Positions 8,174 through 16,985 of a stretch of DNA of 64,000 nt are shown here, piece by piece. Every line of letters begins with the position of its first letter. Position 1 is the stretch's first letter. Source of the stretch: Streptomyces sp. HmicA12 (GTDB lineage Bacteria; Actinomycetota; Actinomycetes; Streptomycetales; Streptomycetaceae); NCBI RefSeq assembly GCF_000373565.1, contig NZ_KB891852.1:264393-328392 (forward strand), given 5' to 3'. The notes below the pieces were generated by a model. It made no database searches. It was not told the DNA's origin and saw only the letters and a list, made by a program, of their open reading frames with translations. The position numbers and the translations under genes were made by a program.

Positions 8174-9377
8174 GGGTTGTTCCTCCCCGCTGCGGAACCG
8201 GCTGCTTCAGCCGGCGGTAGCCCAGGAACGCGACCAGGACCGCGACGGCGCCGGAGATGCCCGGCACCCCGTACCCGGCCTTCGCGCCGGCGGCGTCGAT
8301 CACCCAGCCGGCCACGGAGGAGCCGAGCGCGACACCGGCCGTGAGTCCGGTGCTCACCCAGGTCATGCCCTCGGTCAGTTTCGCGCGTGGTACGTGCTGC
8401 TCGACGAGGGCCATCGTCGTGATCATCGTCGGAGCGACGGTCAGGCCCGCTACGAAGAGCGCCACGGCCAGGAGCGACAGGTTCCCGACCAGTTGGAGGG
8501 GGATCATACTCACGGCCATCACGCACACACCCACCAGCCACCTGCGCGCGGGAGCCCCCTTGAAGTGCAGCAGGCCGAACACCGCACCGGCGAGGCAGGA
8601 CCCGGCCGCGTACACGGCGAGCACCAGGCTGGCCATCGACTTGTGCCCCTGGTCCTCCGCGAAGGCCACCGTCACCACGTCGATGGACCCGAAGATCGCG
8701 CCCGTGGCGACGAAGGTGGCCACCAGAACCTGCAACCCGCGCGCGCGGAGCGCCGATCCACCGCTGCCGTGCGTACGAGGGTGAGGGAGCGGCTCGGTGG
8801 CCCGCTGGCCGGTCAGCCAGAAGACGCCGACCGCGAGGAAACAGCCCGCGAGAAGGGGCCCTGCCTCCGGGAACCAGGCGGTGGACAGGCCGATCGAGAT
8901 GATCGGCCCGAAGATGAAGCACACCTCGTCGATGACGGACTCGAAGGAGTACGCGGTGTGCAGCTGCCGGGGGGTCTCCCGGTAGAGCACCGCCCACCGG
9001 GCACGGATCATCGAGCCGACACTCGGTACGCAACCGATGAACGCGGCGCACAGGAACAGCGTCCACTCCGGCGCCTCGTACTTGGCGCACAGGAGCATCC
9101 CCGTGACCGCGACGAGCGAGACCAGCGTGGCGGGGCGGAGCACCCGCCGCTGCCCGTACTGGTCGACGAGGCGCGAGATCTGGGGTCCGATCGCGGCGGC
9201 GGACAGCGCCACCGTCGCCGACAGCGCGCCCGCGAGGCCGTAGCGCCCCGTCAGCTGCGAGACCATCGTGACGATCCCGATGCCCATCATCGACAGGGGC
9301 ATCCGGCCCAGGAACCCGGCCACCGAGAAGCTCTTGGTCCCGGGCAGGGCGAATATGGCGCGGTAGGGGCTGGGCAA
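8124..9377 (-). CDS. MFS transporter
   Basis: The 417-aa protein has about 12 hydrophobic segments and the typical MFS loop after TM2 (SRLVDQYGQRRVLRP). It belongs to the large drug/metabolite exporter branch; the substrate is unknown. The translation start appears to be TTG at 9377, preceded by GGAG at about 6 nt; I found no ATG or GTG close upstream in frame. The tail is hydrophilic (Gly/Gln/Glu-rich). Its coding end overlaps the oxidoreductase start by 50 bp, so the two genes probably form an operon reading leftward from a promoter in the 167-bp gap shared with hemH. Confidence 0.82.
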   Translation of the reverse strand: MPSPYRAIFALPGTKSFSVAGFLGRMPLSMMGIGIVTMVSQLTGRYGLAGALSATVALSAAAIGPQISRLVDQYGQRRVLRPATLVSLVAVTGMLLCAKYEAPEWTLFLCAAFIGCVPSVGSMIRARWAVLYRETPRQLHTAYSFESVIDEVCFIFGPIISIGLSTAWFPEAGPLLAGCFLAVGVFWLTGQRATEPLPHPRTHGSGGSALRARGLQVLVATFVATGAIFGSIDVVTVAFAEDQGHKSMASLVLAVYAAGSCLAGAVFGLLHFKGAPARRWLVGVCVMAVSMIPLQLVGNLSLLAVALFVAGLTVAPTMITTMALVEQHVPRAKLTEGMTWVSTGLTAGVALGSSVAGWVIDAAGAKAGYGVPGISGAVAVLVAFLGYRRLKQPVPQRGGTTHEHGADGQQQEQRSVA

Positions 9378-9544
9378 AGCGACTCCGGTCAGGCGGGCGC
9401 CCCGGGGTGTGCCTGAAGGCGGCTCGGCACGACACTGGGCGTAAGGGGTAAGGCGTAACTGCGACTGATACAGCTTACGCGTGTCATGGTTCGGGCGGCA
9501 TGGCAGTTTTCCGCCTGTCGGTGCCGGGTGGCAGGATCGAACAC

Positions 9545-10684
9545 ATGCCAGACGCGCACGCTGCCGGCCTTGATGCCCGGCCTTACGACGCCCTGTTGCT
9601 TCTCTCCTTCGGAGGGCCGGAGGGCCCCGACGACGTCGTCCCGTTCCTGGAGAACGTGACGAGGGGCCGCGGCATCCCCAAGGAGCGGCTCAAGGAAGTC
9701 GGCCAGCACTACTTCCAGTTCGGCGGGGTCAGCCCGATCAACGACCAGAACAGGGCGCTGCTCGACGCCCTGCGCAAGGACTTCGCCGAGCACGGCCTGG
9801 ACCTGCCGGTCTACTGGGGCAACAGGAACTGGGCGCCGTATCTGACCGACACCCTGCGCGAGATGGTCACCGACGGGCACCGCCGCATCCTGACCCTCGC
9901 CACCAGCGCGTACGCCTCGTACTCGGGCTGCCGCCAGTACCGCGAGAACCTCGCGGAGTCGCTCGCCGCACTGGAGGCCGAAGGCCTGGAGCTGCCGACG
10001 ATCGACAAGCTGCGCCACTACTTCAACCACCCCGGCTTCGTGCGACCCATGATCGACGGCGTCCTGAAGTCCCTCGCGGACCTCCCCGACGACGTGCGCT
10101 CCGGCGCCCACCTCGCCTTCACCACGCACTCCATCCCCAACGCCGCGGCGGACACCTCGGGCCCCGTGGAGGACCACGGCGACGGCGGCGCGTACGTGAA
10201 GCAGCACCTGGACGTCGCGCGGCTGATCGCGGACGCGGTGCGCGAGGAGACCGGCGTCGACCACCCCTGGCAGCTCGTCTACCAGTCGCGCTCCGGCGCC
10301 CCGCACATCCCGTGGCTGGAGCCCGACATCTGCGACCACCTGGAGGAGCGGAAGTCCGCCGGGGTTCCCGCCGTCGTCATGGTCCCCATCGGCTTCGTCT
10401 CGGACCACATGGAGGTCCTGTACGACCTCGACACGGAGGCCGAGGCGAAGGCCGCGGAGATCGGCCTCCCGGTCCGCCGCTCCGCCACCGTCGGCGCCGA
10501 CCCGCGCTTCGCGGAAGCCGTGCGCGAGCTGGTCCTGGAGCGGGCCGCCGCGGAGAGCGGCAGGAACGTCACACCCTGCGCACTTGGCGCGCTCGGCGCG
10601 AGTCACGACCTCTGCCCGGTGGGCTGCTGCCCGGCCCGCGCCCTCAAGCCCGCGGCCGCGGGCGCCGACAGCCCGTACGCGTAA
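9545..10684 (+). CDS. hemH: Ferrochelatase (coproporphyrin ferrochelatase type)
   Basis: The 379-aa protein starts with PYDALLLLSFGGPEGPDDV, contains FTTHSIP with the family's catalytic-region His, and VVMVPIGFVSDHMEVLYDLD with the second conserved metal-binding region. The Cys-rich C-terminus (CALGALGASHDLCPVGCC) fits the [2Fe-2S] cluster of actinobacterial enzymes. It inserts Fe(II) into the porphyrin; actinobacteria use the coproporphyrin-dependent branch, so CpfC is the functional name. The ATG at 9545 is favoured because the alternative upstream frame adds only non-conserved sequence. The inositol-monophosphatase-like gene follows 9 bp downstream, so they probably share a transcript. Confidence 0.93.
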   Translation: MPDAHAAGLDARPYDALLLLSFGGPEGPDDVVPFLENVTRGRGIPKERLKEVGQHYFQFGGVSPINDQNRALLDALRKDFAEHGLDLPVYWGNRNWAPYLTDTLREMVTDGHRRILTLATSAYASYSGCRQYRENLAESLAALEAEGLELPTIDKLRHYFNHPGFVRPMIDGVLKSLADLPDDVRSGAHLAFTTHSIPNAAADTSGPVEDHGDGGAYVKQHLDVARLIADAVREETGVDHPWQLVYQSRSGAPHIPWLEPDICDHLEERKSAGVPAVVMVPIGFVSDHMEVLYDLDTEAEAKAAEIGLPVRRSATVGADPRFAEAVRELVLERAAAESGRNVTPCALGALGASHDLCPVGCCPARALKPAAAGADSPYA

Positions 10685-10693
10685 GGACGCCCG

Positions 10694-11509
10694 ATGACAG
10701 ATCTGACCGACCTGACGGCCCTGAAGGCAGAGCTGCTCGACGTCGCCCTGGAGGCCGCGGACCGCGCGGGCGCCTTCCTGCGCGACGGCCGCCCCGCCGA
10801 CCTCGGCGTCGCCGCCACCAAGACGAGCGCCGTCGACGTGGTCACCGAGATGGACATCGCGTCCGAGAAGCTGATCACGGACTTCCTGGCCGAGCGCCGC
10901 CCCGACGACGGTGTGCTCGGCGAGGAGGGCGCCGCCTCGGACGGCACCAGCGGCGTCACCTGGGTGATCGACCCCATCGACGGCACGGTCAACTACCTTT
11001 ACGGGCGCCCCGACTGGTCCGTCTCGATCGCGGCCCGCAAGGACGGCGAGACGATCGTCGGCGTGGTCGCGGCCCCGATGCGGGGCGAGACCTACCGTGC
11101 CGTGCTCGGCGAGGGCGCCCACGTGAACGACCGGCGCGCCCGCGCGCGCGTGGCACCACCGTTCGCACAGGCCCTCGTGGGTACCGGCTTCGGCTACCTG
11201 GAGGAGCGCAGGGCCCATCAGGCCGACGTCGTACGGGAGTTGATCCCGCGTGTACGCGACATCCGGCGCGGCGGCTCGGCCGCCATCGACCTGTGCGACG
11301 TAGCCGTCGGCCGGCTGGACGCGTACTACGAACGCGGCCTCAACCCCTGGGACTTCGCGGCCGGTGAGCTCATCGCGCGCGAGGCGGGCGCCCTGACCGG
11401 CGGCCGTCCCGGCGACGTCGCGTCGACCGAGCTGACCGTCGCCGCGCCGCCCGGCCTCTTCGAGCCGCTGCAGAAGTGGCTGGAAGAGCTGGGCGCCTGG
11501 CACGACTGA
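10694..11509 (+). CDS. Inositol monophosphatase family protein
   Basis: The 271-aa protein has both family signatures. The first is WVIDPIDGTVNY, giving the catalytic metal ligands; the second is NPWDFAAGELIAREAGA near the C-terminus. GEEG supplies the remaining metal-site glutamate. These Mg-dependent, Li-sensitive phosphatases remove phosphate from inositol-1-phosphate, histidinol phosphate, PAP or fructose bisphosphate. In Streptomyces the family has several paralogues, so the substrate remains open. It follows hemH closely and is followed by a strong terminator. Confidence 0.88.
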   Translation: MTDLTDLTALKAELLDVALEAADRAGAFLRDGRPADLGVAATKTSAVDVVTEMDIASEKLITDFLAERRPDDGVLGEEGAASDGTSGVTWVIDPIDGTVNYLYGRPDWSVSIAARKDGETIVGVVAAPMRGETYRAVLGEGAHVNDRRARARVAPPFAQALVGTGFGYLEERRAHQADVVRELIPRVRDIRRGGSAAIDLCDVAVGRLDAYYERGLNPWDFAAGELIAREAGALTGGRPGDVASTELTVAAPPGLFEPLQKWLEELGAWHD

Positions 11510-11534
11510 GCCCGAAGCTCCCAAGACGCACGAA

Positions 11535-11578
11535 AGGGCCCCGGCGCCCGCCTGGATCGAACCAGGCGCCGGGGCCCT
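11535..11578. terminator. Bidirectional hairpin terminator after the IMPase gene
   Basis: The inverted repeat AGGGCCCCGGCGCC (11535-11548) pairs with GGCGCCGGGGCCCT (11565-11578) around a 16-nt loop. It lies between the convergent IMPase gene and the small minus-strand gene at 11597. Confidence 0.85.
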
Positions 11579-11596
11579 CTTGCGTGGTGCCGTGTG

Positions 11597-11770
11597 TCAG
11601 ACGCTCGTGGCGTGGATCTCCACGCCGTGCTCGGCCGCGAGGCGGTGGAGATCGTCCAACTCGCCCTGCTCGACCTCGGCAAGGAAGTCGTCGCCGGTCT
11701 CGCGCGCCCGCGTCAGGTCGGTCTCGGCCGCCTTTATGCGCTGCAGCAGTCCTGCGGTGAATGCATCCAT
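11597..11770 (-). CDS. Small conserved protein of 57 aa, function unknown
   Basis: The 57-aa product starts MDAFTAGLLQRIKAAETDL and is predicted to be almost entirely alpha-helical, with heptad-like spacing of hydrophobic residues and many Glu/Arg pairs. It ends in HGVEIHATSV. The gene sits between hemH-IMPase and cutRS, and the same placement is what I recall for S. coelicolor. I recognise no domain. The ATG at 11770 was chosen because it gives the compact helical protein; the longer frame upstream runs over the cutR promoter and is not conserved-looking. It could be a small regulatory or binding partner, but nothing in the sequence proves this. Confidence 0.65.
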   Translation of the reverse strand: MDAFTAGLLQRIKAAETDLTRARETGDDFLAEVEQGELDDLHRLAAEHGVEIHATSV

Positions 11771-12128
11771 GGTTGCGCCCCCTCGTCCTGGGTCGTGGGT
11801 CGGTGGCACGGGGGTGTGCCCTGTGGAAGGGGCGATCACGTCTCGAGCCGCTCTGCGGAAAGCAAGCTCGACAGCGGCTCGTGGCATGCCACATACAAAG
11901 CGTGATCGCGGGTGTAGTGCCGTCCTCCCCACGCACTCTTCCGGAGAAACCTCGACCCCTCCAGAAATCCTGAACGAATCCCGCATTCCTCGGACTCCAG
12001 GCCGCCTTACAGCCGGTTTATGGCCGAAAGGGGCAGGATGGGGAACCACAACCCGTGACCGGACCTGCCCCCGCGCGCCCGAGCGCTGCCGGTGGCCGAC
12101 CAGAGGCATTAGAGGAAGGACAAGCGAC
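11771..12128. other. Divergent promoter region of the 57-aa gene and cutR
   Basis: This 358-bp non-coding stretch should carry the cutRS promoter. AGAGGAAGGA lies about 8 nt before the GTG start of cutR and is a good ribosome-binding site. No operator-like palindrome longer than about 6 bp per arm was seen. Confidence 0.4.
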
Positions 12129-12782
12129 GTGCGCGTACTCGTCGTCGAGGACGAGCAGCTGCTCGCCGATGCGGTGGCCACCGGACTGCGCCGGGAGGCC
12201 ATGGCCGTCGACGTCGTGTACGACGGTGCGGCCGCCCTGGAGCGCATCGGCGTCAACGACTACGACGTGGTCGTCCTCGACCGCGACCTCCCGCTCGTGC
12301 ACGGCGACGACGTCGCCCGCAAGATCGTCGAGCTGGGCATGCCCACCCGCATCCTCATGCTGACCGCCTCCGGTGACGTGAGCGACCGCGTGGAGGGCCT
12401 GGAGCTGGGCGCCGACGACTACCTGCCCAAGCCCTTCGCGTTCAGCGAGCTGACGGCCCGTGTCCGCGCCCTCGGGCGGCGTACGAGCGTTCCGCTGCCG
12501 CCCGTCCTGGAGCGTGCCGGCATCAAGCTCGACCCGAACCGCCGCGAGGTGTTCCGCGACGGCAAGGAGATCCAGCTCGCGCCGAAGGAGTTCGCCGTTC
12601 TCGAGGTGCTGCTGCGCAGCGAGGGCGCCGTCGTCTCGGCCGAGCAGCTCCTGGAGAAGGCCTGGGACGAGAACACGGACCCGTTCACGAACGTCGTGCG
12701 CGTCACCGTCATGACCCTGCGCCGCAAGCTCGGTGAGCCCGCGGTCATCGTCACCGTGCCGGGCTCCGGGTACCGGATCTGA
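12129..12782 (+). CDS. cutR: Response regulator CutR
   Basis: The 217-aa protein is an OmpR/PhoB-type regulator. The receiver domain (1-115) has the acidic pair EDE, phospho-acceptor D51 in VVLDRDLPL, the conserved T of MLTAS and K of LPKPF. The winged-helix DNA-binding domain (about 125-217) ends VVRVTVMTLRRKLGEPAVIVTVPGSGYRI. The length and both domains match S. lividans/S. coelicolor CutR. CutRS is known to repress actinorhodin production and more recently has been linked to the secretion-stress response. The GTG start at 12129 is preceded by a good Shine-Dalgarno sequence. cutS starts 7 bp after the stop. Confidence 0.93.
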   Translation: MRVLVVEDEQLLADAVATGLRREAMAVDVVYDGAAALERIGVNDYDVVVLDRDLPLVHGDDVARKIVELGMPTRILMLTASGDVSDRVEGLELGADDYLPKPFAFSELTARVRALGRRTSVPLPPVLERAGIKLDPNRREVFRDGKEIQLAPKEFAVLEVLLRSEGAVVSAEQLLEKAWDENTDPFTNVVRVTVMTLRRKLGEPAVIVTVPGSGYRI

Positions 12783-12789
12783 TCCGCCG

Positions 12790-14043
12790 ATGGCCTCCTC
12801 ACCCGCGCCACCCAAGCCCACGGCGCCACCGAAGCCGACATGGATGCCCGGGGCGAAGGACGATCCGCCCTTCCCCTGGCTGCGTCCGACCATCCGCATA
12901 AGGCTCACGCTCCTGTACGGCGGCATGTTCCTGATCGCGGGCATCCTGCTGCTGTCGATCATCTATCTGCTCGCGGCACAGGCACTGAACGTGGGCAGCG
13001 AGCTGCCGTTCAAGATCGTCACCGACGGCAATTCGGTGAAAATCGTCAGCAACCTGTGCAGCTTCCCGTCCAACCCGTCGGACTCCCAGCTGAACGACGC
13101 GCTGAACCAGTGCGTCGCCCAGCAGCGCAATCACGCTCTCGACGTGCTGCTGAGCCGCTCCCTGATGGCGCTGCTCGGTCTCGCGATCATCGCCTTCGCC
13201 TTCGGTTACGCGATGGCCGGCCGCGTCCTGTCCCCGCTCGGCCGCATCACGCGCACCGCGCGCCGCGTGGCCGGCACGGACCTGACGCGCCGCATCGAGC
13301 TGGACGGCCCGGACGACGAACTGAAGGAACTTTCGGACACCTTCGACGAGATGCTGGACCGCCTGGAGCGGGCGTTCACGGCCCAGCAGCGCTTCGTCGG
13401 CAACGCGTCGCACGAGCTGCGCACACCGCTCGCGATCAACCGGACCCTCCTGGAGGTCCACCTCTCCGATCCGGGCGCCCCCGTGGAGCTCCAGCAGCTC
13501 GGCAAGACCCTTCTGGCCACGAACGAGCGAAGCGAGCAGCTCGTGGAAGGCCTCCTCCTGCTCGCCCGGAGCGACAACCAGATCGTCGAGCGCAAGCCCG
13601 TGAACCTGGCGGAGGTCGCCTCACAGGCGATCGACCAGACCAGGTCCGAGGCCGACGAGAAGGACGTGGAGATCCGCGGTGAGCGCAAGGAAGCGGTCAT
13701 CCAGGGCAACGGCGTACTCCTGGAGCGCATCGCGCTGAACCTCGTGCAGAACGCCGTTCGGTACAACATCCCCGAGGGTGGCTGGGTCGAGATCGACACC
13801 GAGGCGCAGCACGGACAGGCGGTGCTGGTCGTCGCGAACACGGGCCCGGTGGTCCCCGCGTACGAGATCGACAACCTCTTCGAGCCGTTCCGGCGGCTGC
13901 GTACCGAGCGCACAGGAAGTGACAAGGGCGTGGGCCTCGGCCTGTCCATCGCGCGGTCCGTGGCGCGCGCCCACGGCGGCCGTATCGCCGCCGAGCCCCG
14001 TGAGGGGGGTGGGCTCGTGATGCGGGTCACCCTGCCGATCTGA
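12790..14043 (+). CDS. cutS: Sensor histidine kinase CutS
   Basis: The 417-aa kinase has a Pro/Lys-rich cytoplasmic N-terminus, TM1 (about 40-63), an extracytoplasmic loop of roughly 60 residues and TM2 (about 127-149). A HAMP linker (GRVLSPLGRITRTARRVAGTDL) leads to the H-box NASHELRTPLA with H208, N-box NLVQNAVRYN and G-boxes GVGLGLSIARSVA. Two cysteines in the sensor loop, in NLCSFPS and LNQCVAQQ, fit the proposal that CutS senses the disulfide or extracellular redox state. It is cognate to CutR and lies in the same operon. Confidence 0.93.
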   Translation: MASSPAPPKPTAPPKPTWMPGAKDDPPFPWLRPTIRIRLTLLYGGMFLIAGILLLSIIYLLAAQALNVGSELPFKIVTDGNSVKIVSNLCSFPSNPSDSQLNDALNQCVAQQRNHALDVLLSRSLMALLGLAIIAFAFGYAMAGRVLSPLGRITRTARRVAGTDLTRRIELDGPDDELKELSDTFDEMLDRLERAFTAQQRFVGNASHELRTPLAINRTLLEVHLSDPGAPVELQQLGKTLLATNERSEQLVEGLLLLARSDNQIVERKPVNLAEVASQAIDQTRSEADEKDVEIRGERKEAVIQGNGVLLERIALNLVQNAVRYNIPEGGWVEIDTEAQHGQAVLVVANTGPVVPAYEIDNLFEPFRRLRTERTGSDKGVGLGLSIARSVARAHGGRIAAEPREGGGLVMRVTLPI

Positions 14044-14472
14044 GGCGGTTCAAGGTGCACAGCGCGTGTGGATCTGACATGCTTCCGCCGACGCGCTGAC
14101 GGAGTTCGCTTTTAGCGGAATTTTCGGGACCTGCGCCCGGAGAGGGCGTGTGTGATCGATCACAAGGGCGAATTTCCGGTCATCTACGCTCCGTGATCGC
14201 ACAAGGCGCCGGATAGCCGGGAAAATCCGGGTTTTCGGGCGCCATGATCACGGGAAGTACACGGGATGGCGCCTGTGCGGTGCGGCACGAGGACCGTGTA
14301 CGGTCCCGTTCGCCACCCAAGCTGATCACTCTTGAGGGATCCGGTTGGGTGTCGATTGAGTAACAGACCTTGATGTGAGGCAAAATCTCCGCCTCAGGTC
14401 GGGCACAAGTCCGGCCTCTCATGCGTTACGTGCGCTGAGACACCTGCAGACACCCAGAGGGGGAGAGGCGAC
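14044..14472. other. 429-bp intergenic region between cutS and the DUF4193 gene
   Basis: No coding frame is convincing here; an 80-aa minus-strand frame has no features. The region contains AT-rich stretches unusual for this window (around 14110 and 14215-14240), a perfect 14-bp palindrome at 14151-14164, and a purine-rich ribosome-binding site (GAGGGGGAGAGG) just before 14473. It most likely holds the promoter of the short DUF4193 gene, which appears to be independently expressed. Confidence 0.45.
14151..14164. promoter_or_regulatory. Perfect palindrome TGTGATCGATCACA, candidate operator
   Basis: The 14-bp sequence is its own reverse complement. The half-site TGTGA resembles Crp/FNR-family sites, but the arms are separated by only 4 bp rather than the canonical 6, so Crp binding is doubtful. 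It lies 107 bp after cutS and about 310 bp before the DUF4193 gene. Confidence 0.4.
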
Positions 14473-14769
14473 ATGGCTACGGACTACGACACTCCACGCA
14501 AGACCGATGACGACCTCAATGAGGACAGCATCGAAGAACTGAAGTCCCGGCGGAACGACAAGTCCGCGTCGAACGTCGACGTGGACGAGTTCGAGGCGGC
14601 GGAAGGCCTGGAACTTCCGGGCGCCGACCTCTCGAACGAAGAGCTGGCCGTCCGCGTCCTGCCCAAGCAGCAGGACGAGTTCACCTGCATGAGCTGCTTC
14701 CTGGTGCACCACCGCAGCCAGCTCGCGCGGGAGAAGAACGGGCAGCCGATCTGCCGCGACTGCGACTGA
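14473..14769 (+). CDS. DUF4193 protein with CxxC zinc-ribbon-like end
   Basis: The 98-aa protein is strongly acidic over its first 60 residues (DDDLNEDSIEEL, VDVDEFEAAEG). It ends with FTCMSCFLVHHRSQLA and ICRDCD, two C-x-x-C pairs that form a zinc-ribbon-like knuckle. DUF4193 is an actinobacterial family next to cutRS in Streptomyces. A family-level role is not established; the knuckle and acidic arm resemble small transcription-associated zinc proteins, which is only a structural analogy. A very strong ribosome-binding site lies 5-8 nt before the ATG. Confidence 0.85.
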   Translation: MATDYDTPRKTDDDLNEDSIEELKSRRNDKSASNVDVDEFEAAEGLELPGADLSNEELAVRVLPKQQDEFTCMSCFLVHHRSQLAREKNGQPICRDCD

Positions 14770-14782
14770 GGCAGGGTCGGGC

Positions 14783-15784
14783 ATGACTGGCTCGACCCCG
14801 CCCTGGAAGCGCCGCACCTGGACCAAGCGCCGGGATGCGGCTCAAGGCCCGTCCAAGGCCGTGCGTGACGACGAGCGAGGCTCTTTCCCTGGCGTCTCCG
14901 GTACCCCCGGCGACTCCGGAGAAGACGCCTCGCTCGAATCGGCGAACGGACACGAGGTGACGGGCGACCTGGCGGCAGCGGCGACAGCGGGCGTCGTGGA
15001 CGCCGTGGAACTGCGTGACGCCGACGCGGCCGTGGGCACGGAGACCAAGGCGCAGCTGACCAGACGCCGGGTCACCGCCGTCAGAGACGGCGTCCGAAAG
15101 AGCGGTAGCGCCGCGAGAACGGGGATGGCCAAGGGCGGCGCCGCCGCCAAGGCCGGCATCGGCTATCTCGCCGACCAGATCATCAGGAACGCTCCGCGAG
15201 TGCCCGTACGGGACCTCGCGGCCCTCCGCAAGCAGTTCCCGGGCCTCGGGCCCGAGCAACTCGCGGACAAACTCGTCGCCGGCGCGGCGAACGCGACGTC
15301 CACGGTGGGCGCCGGGGTCGGCGCCGCGGCGATGCTGCCCGTGCCGCCCGCCATGCCCACCGAGCTGGCCGCGGAGATCACGGGCGTGGCGGCCATCGAG
15401 CTGAAACTCATCGCCGAACTGCACGAGGTGTACGGCGCGCGCCCGCCCGGCAATCTGAAGGACCGCAGCACGGCCTACCTGCACTCGTGGTCGGACGAGC
15501 GGGGCATCGACGTGTCCAGGCCGACGACGATCAACGTGGCGCTCGGCGGTCAGATGAAGCGCGAACTGCGCCAGCAGATCATGAAGCGCATGGTGCGCAA
15601 CCTGCCCAGCCTGACGCCGTTCATGATCGGCGCGGCGGTGGGGGCGCTGATGAACCGCCGCGACACCAAGAGGCTGGCCGAGCGGATCCGTAAGGACCTG
15701 CGGGCCACCCAGGTGCCCTGGGACGCGCTCGGCGATCTGCCGCCCCTGGAGGCCCCGAGGGACGCCCTGGAGATCGAGGGCTGA
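14783..15784 (+). CDS. Conserved actinobacterial protein, possibly membrane-associated, function unknown
   Basis: The 333-aa protein has a low-complexity N-terminus (1-60) and a central Ala/Gly-rich segment with amphipathic or weakly hydrophobic helices (about 105-205: AGAANATSTVGAGVGAAAML). A conserved-looking C-terminal part follows, with EITGVAAIELKLIAELHEVYG and SLTPFMIGAAVGALMNRRDTKRL. The mix of hydrophobic stretches and basic flanks suggests peripheral membrane association. The pattern recalls the EcsC-like group, but I cannot confirm that by eye. It starts 13 bp after the DUF4193 gene and is likely in its operon. Confidence 0.7.
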   Translation: MTGSTPPWKRRTWTKRRDAAQGPSKAVRDDERGSFPGVSGTPGDSGEDASLESANGHEVTGDLAAAATAGVVDAVELRDADAAVGTETKAQLTRRRVTAVRDGVRKSGSAARTGMAKGGAAAKAGIGYLADQIIRNAPRVPVRDLAALRKQFPGLGPEQLADKLVAGAANATSTVGAGVGAAAMLPVPPAMPTELAAEITGVAAIELKLIAELHEVYGARPPGNLKDRSTAYLHSWSDERGIDVSRPTTINVALGGQMKRELRQQIMKRMVRNLPSLTPFMIGAAVGALMNRRDTKRLAERIRKDLRATQVPWDALGDLPPLEAPRDALEIEG

Positions 15785-15834
15785 ACCTGCCGGGGGTCTG
15801 CCGGAGGCCGAGGCCCGAGCCCGCGGCGCGGGCG

Positions 15835-16287
15835 TCAGACGCCGGCGCTCAGAGCCTTTGCCAAAGCTTCAGGTTCGCGGGTCGAGAGGTACACGTACGG
15901 GGTCGGGTCCTGGGGGTCCGTGATCTCGGCCCGTACGGCCGTCGGGACGTAGCTGCGCAGCACCATGAAGGCGCGCGGGTCGGCCTTGTGCATGCGCCAG
16001 GCGCGGGCCTCCTCGGGGTCCAGGACGTGCACCTCGCCCAGCGCCGACAGCGGGATCTTCGCGTCGCCCGCGATCAGCGAGTCGGCCACCACGCGGATCC
16101 GGATCGAGCCGTACGAGCTGGTGATCACGGCGGACACGAGCAGTCCGGCGACGAAGCCGCCGAGCAGCGGCAGCGTGCCGAAGGGCAGCGCGATGATGCC
16201 GCACGCGAGGCCCACGAGGAATGAGACGAGCCACCACGAACGGGGCGCGGTGAGTCGTTCTTCGTAAGGCGTCGTCGAGAGCTCCAT
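15835..16287 (-). CDS. DUF3093 membrane protein
   Basis: The 150-aa protein begins MELSTTPYEERLTAPRSWW, the DUF3093 opening. Two adjacent membrane helices follow (about 19-36 and 40-60, forming a hairpin), then a cytoplasmic beta-rich domain with LIAGDAKIPLSALGEVHVLDPEEARAW and RAFMVLRSYV. DUF3093 proteins are common in actinobacteria beside dut and DUF3710 genes; their role is unknown. The gene is alone on the minus strand, divergent from the PaaI-type thioesterase gene, with a 113-bp promoter gap. Confidence 0.85.
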   Translation of the reverse strand: MELSTTPYEERLTAPRSWWLVSFLVGLACGIIALPFGTLPLLGGFVAGLLVSAVITSSYGSIRIRVVADSLIAGDAKIPLSALGEVHVLDPEEARAWRMHKADPRAFMVLRSYVPTAVRAEITDPQDPTPYVYLSTREPEALAKALSAGV

Positions 16288-16400
16288 GCGGACAAGCTTG
16301 GCACGATGCGTGAAGCCACAGCTGAATGGGGGCGGTCCGCGCGCAGCGCTGTCGGGTAGGGCGGTGGTGGGAGACGGGCGGGCGGGTAAGGTCTGCGCCT

Positions 16401-16985
16401 GTGAGTGGTACTTCAGCAGCTCTGACGCCCCCGGCCGACGCCATAGCGCCCGTACGGCACCCCGACGCGCCCGCTCCCGGTGAGCTTCTCGGCGCGCACT
16501 ACGGACACTGTTTCGGCTGCGGCGGCGAACAGCCGCACGGGCTGCACCTGGAGGCGCGGGCCGGCGAGGGTGTCACCGTCACCGCCGAGTTCACCGTGCG
16601 CGCCGCCCATCAGGGCGCGCCCGGCCTCGCGCACGGCGGTCTGCTCGCCACCGCGCTCGACGAGACGCTCGGCTCCCTGAACTGGCTGACCCAGACCATC
16701 GCCGTGACCGGGCGCCTGGAGACGGACTATGTGCGGCCCGTGCCCGTGGACACCGTGCTGCATCTGTCCGCCGAGATCACCGCGGTGGCCGGGCGCAAGA
16801 TCTACTCGACCGCGACCGGCCGGATCGGCGGCCCTGACGGGCCCGTCGCCGTCCGCGCCGACGCCCTCTTCATCGAGGTCAAGGTCGACCACTTCATCGA
16901 CAACGGCCGCAAGGAAGAGATCCAGGCGGCCATGAGCGACCCGGACCAGATCCGGCGTGCCCGTGCCTTCGAGGTGAACCCGTGA
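16401..16985 (+). CDS. PaaI-family hotdog thioesterase
   Basis: The 194-aa protein carries a single hotdog domain. CFGCGGEQPHGLHLEA lies before the domain, AHGGLLATALDETLGSL is the central helix with the catalytic-type acidic residue, and VTGRLETDYVRPVPVDTVL is the following strand. Members hydrolyse small acyl- or aryl-CoA esters; this subgroup usually has no defined substrate. The GTG start at 16401 has a GGTAAGG box upstream. The last 4 bp overlap the dut start (GTGA), so the two are translationally coupled. Confidence 0.82.
   Translation: MSGTSAALTPPADAIAPVRHPDAPAPGELLGAHYGHCFGCGGEQPHGLHLEARAGEGVTVTAEFTVRAAHQGAPGLAHGGLLATALDETLGSLNWLTQTIAVTGRLETDYVRPVPVDTVLHLSAEITAVAGRKIYSTATGRIGGPDGPVAVRADALFIEVKVDHFIDNGRKEEIQAAMSDPDQIRRARAFEVNP

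Noticed and set aside
14151..14164. Crp/Vfr-type binding site
   Set aside because: The half-sites match TGTGA/TCACA, but the spacer is 4 bp rather than 6, so it is listed only as a palindrome.
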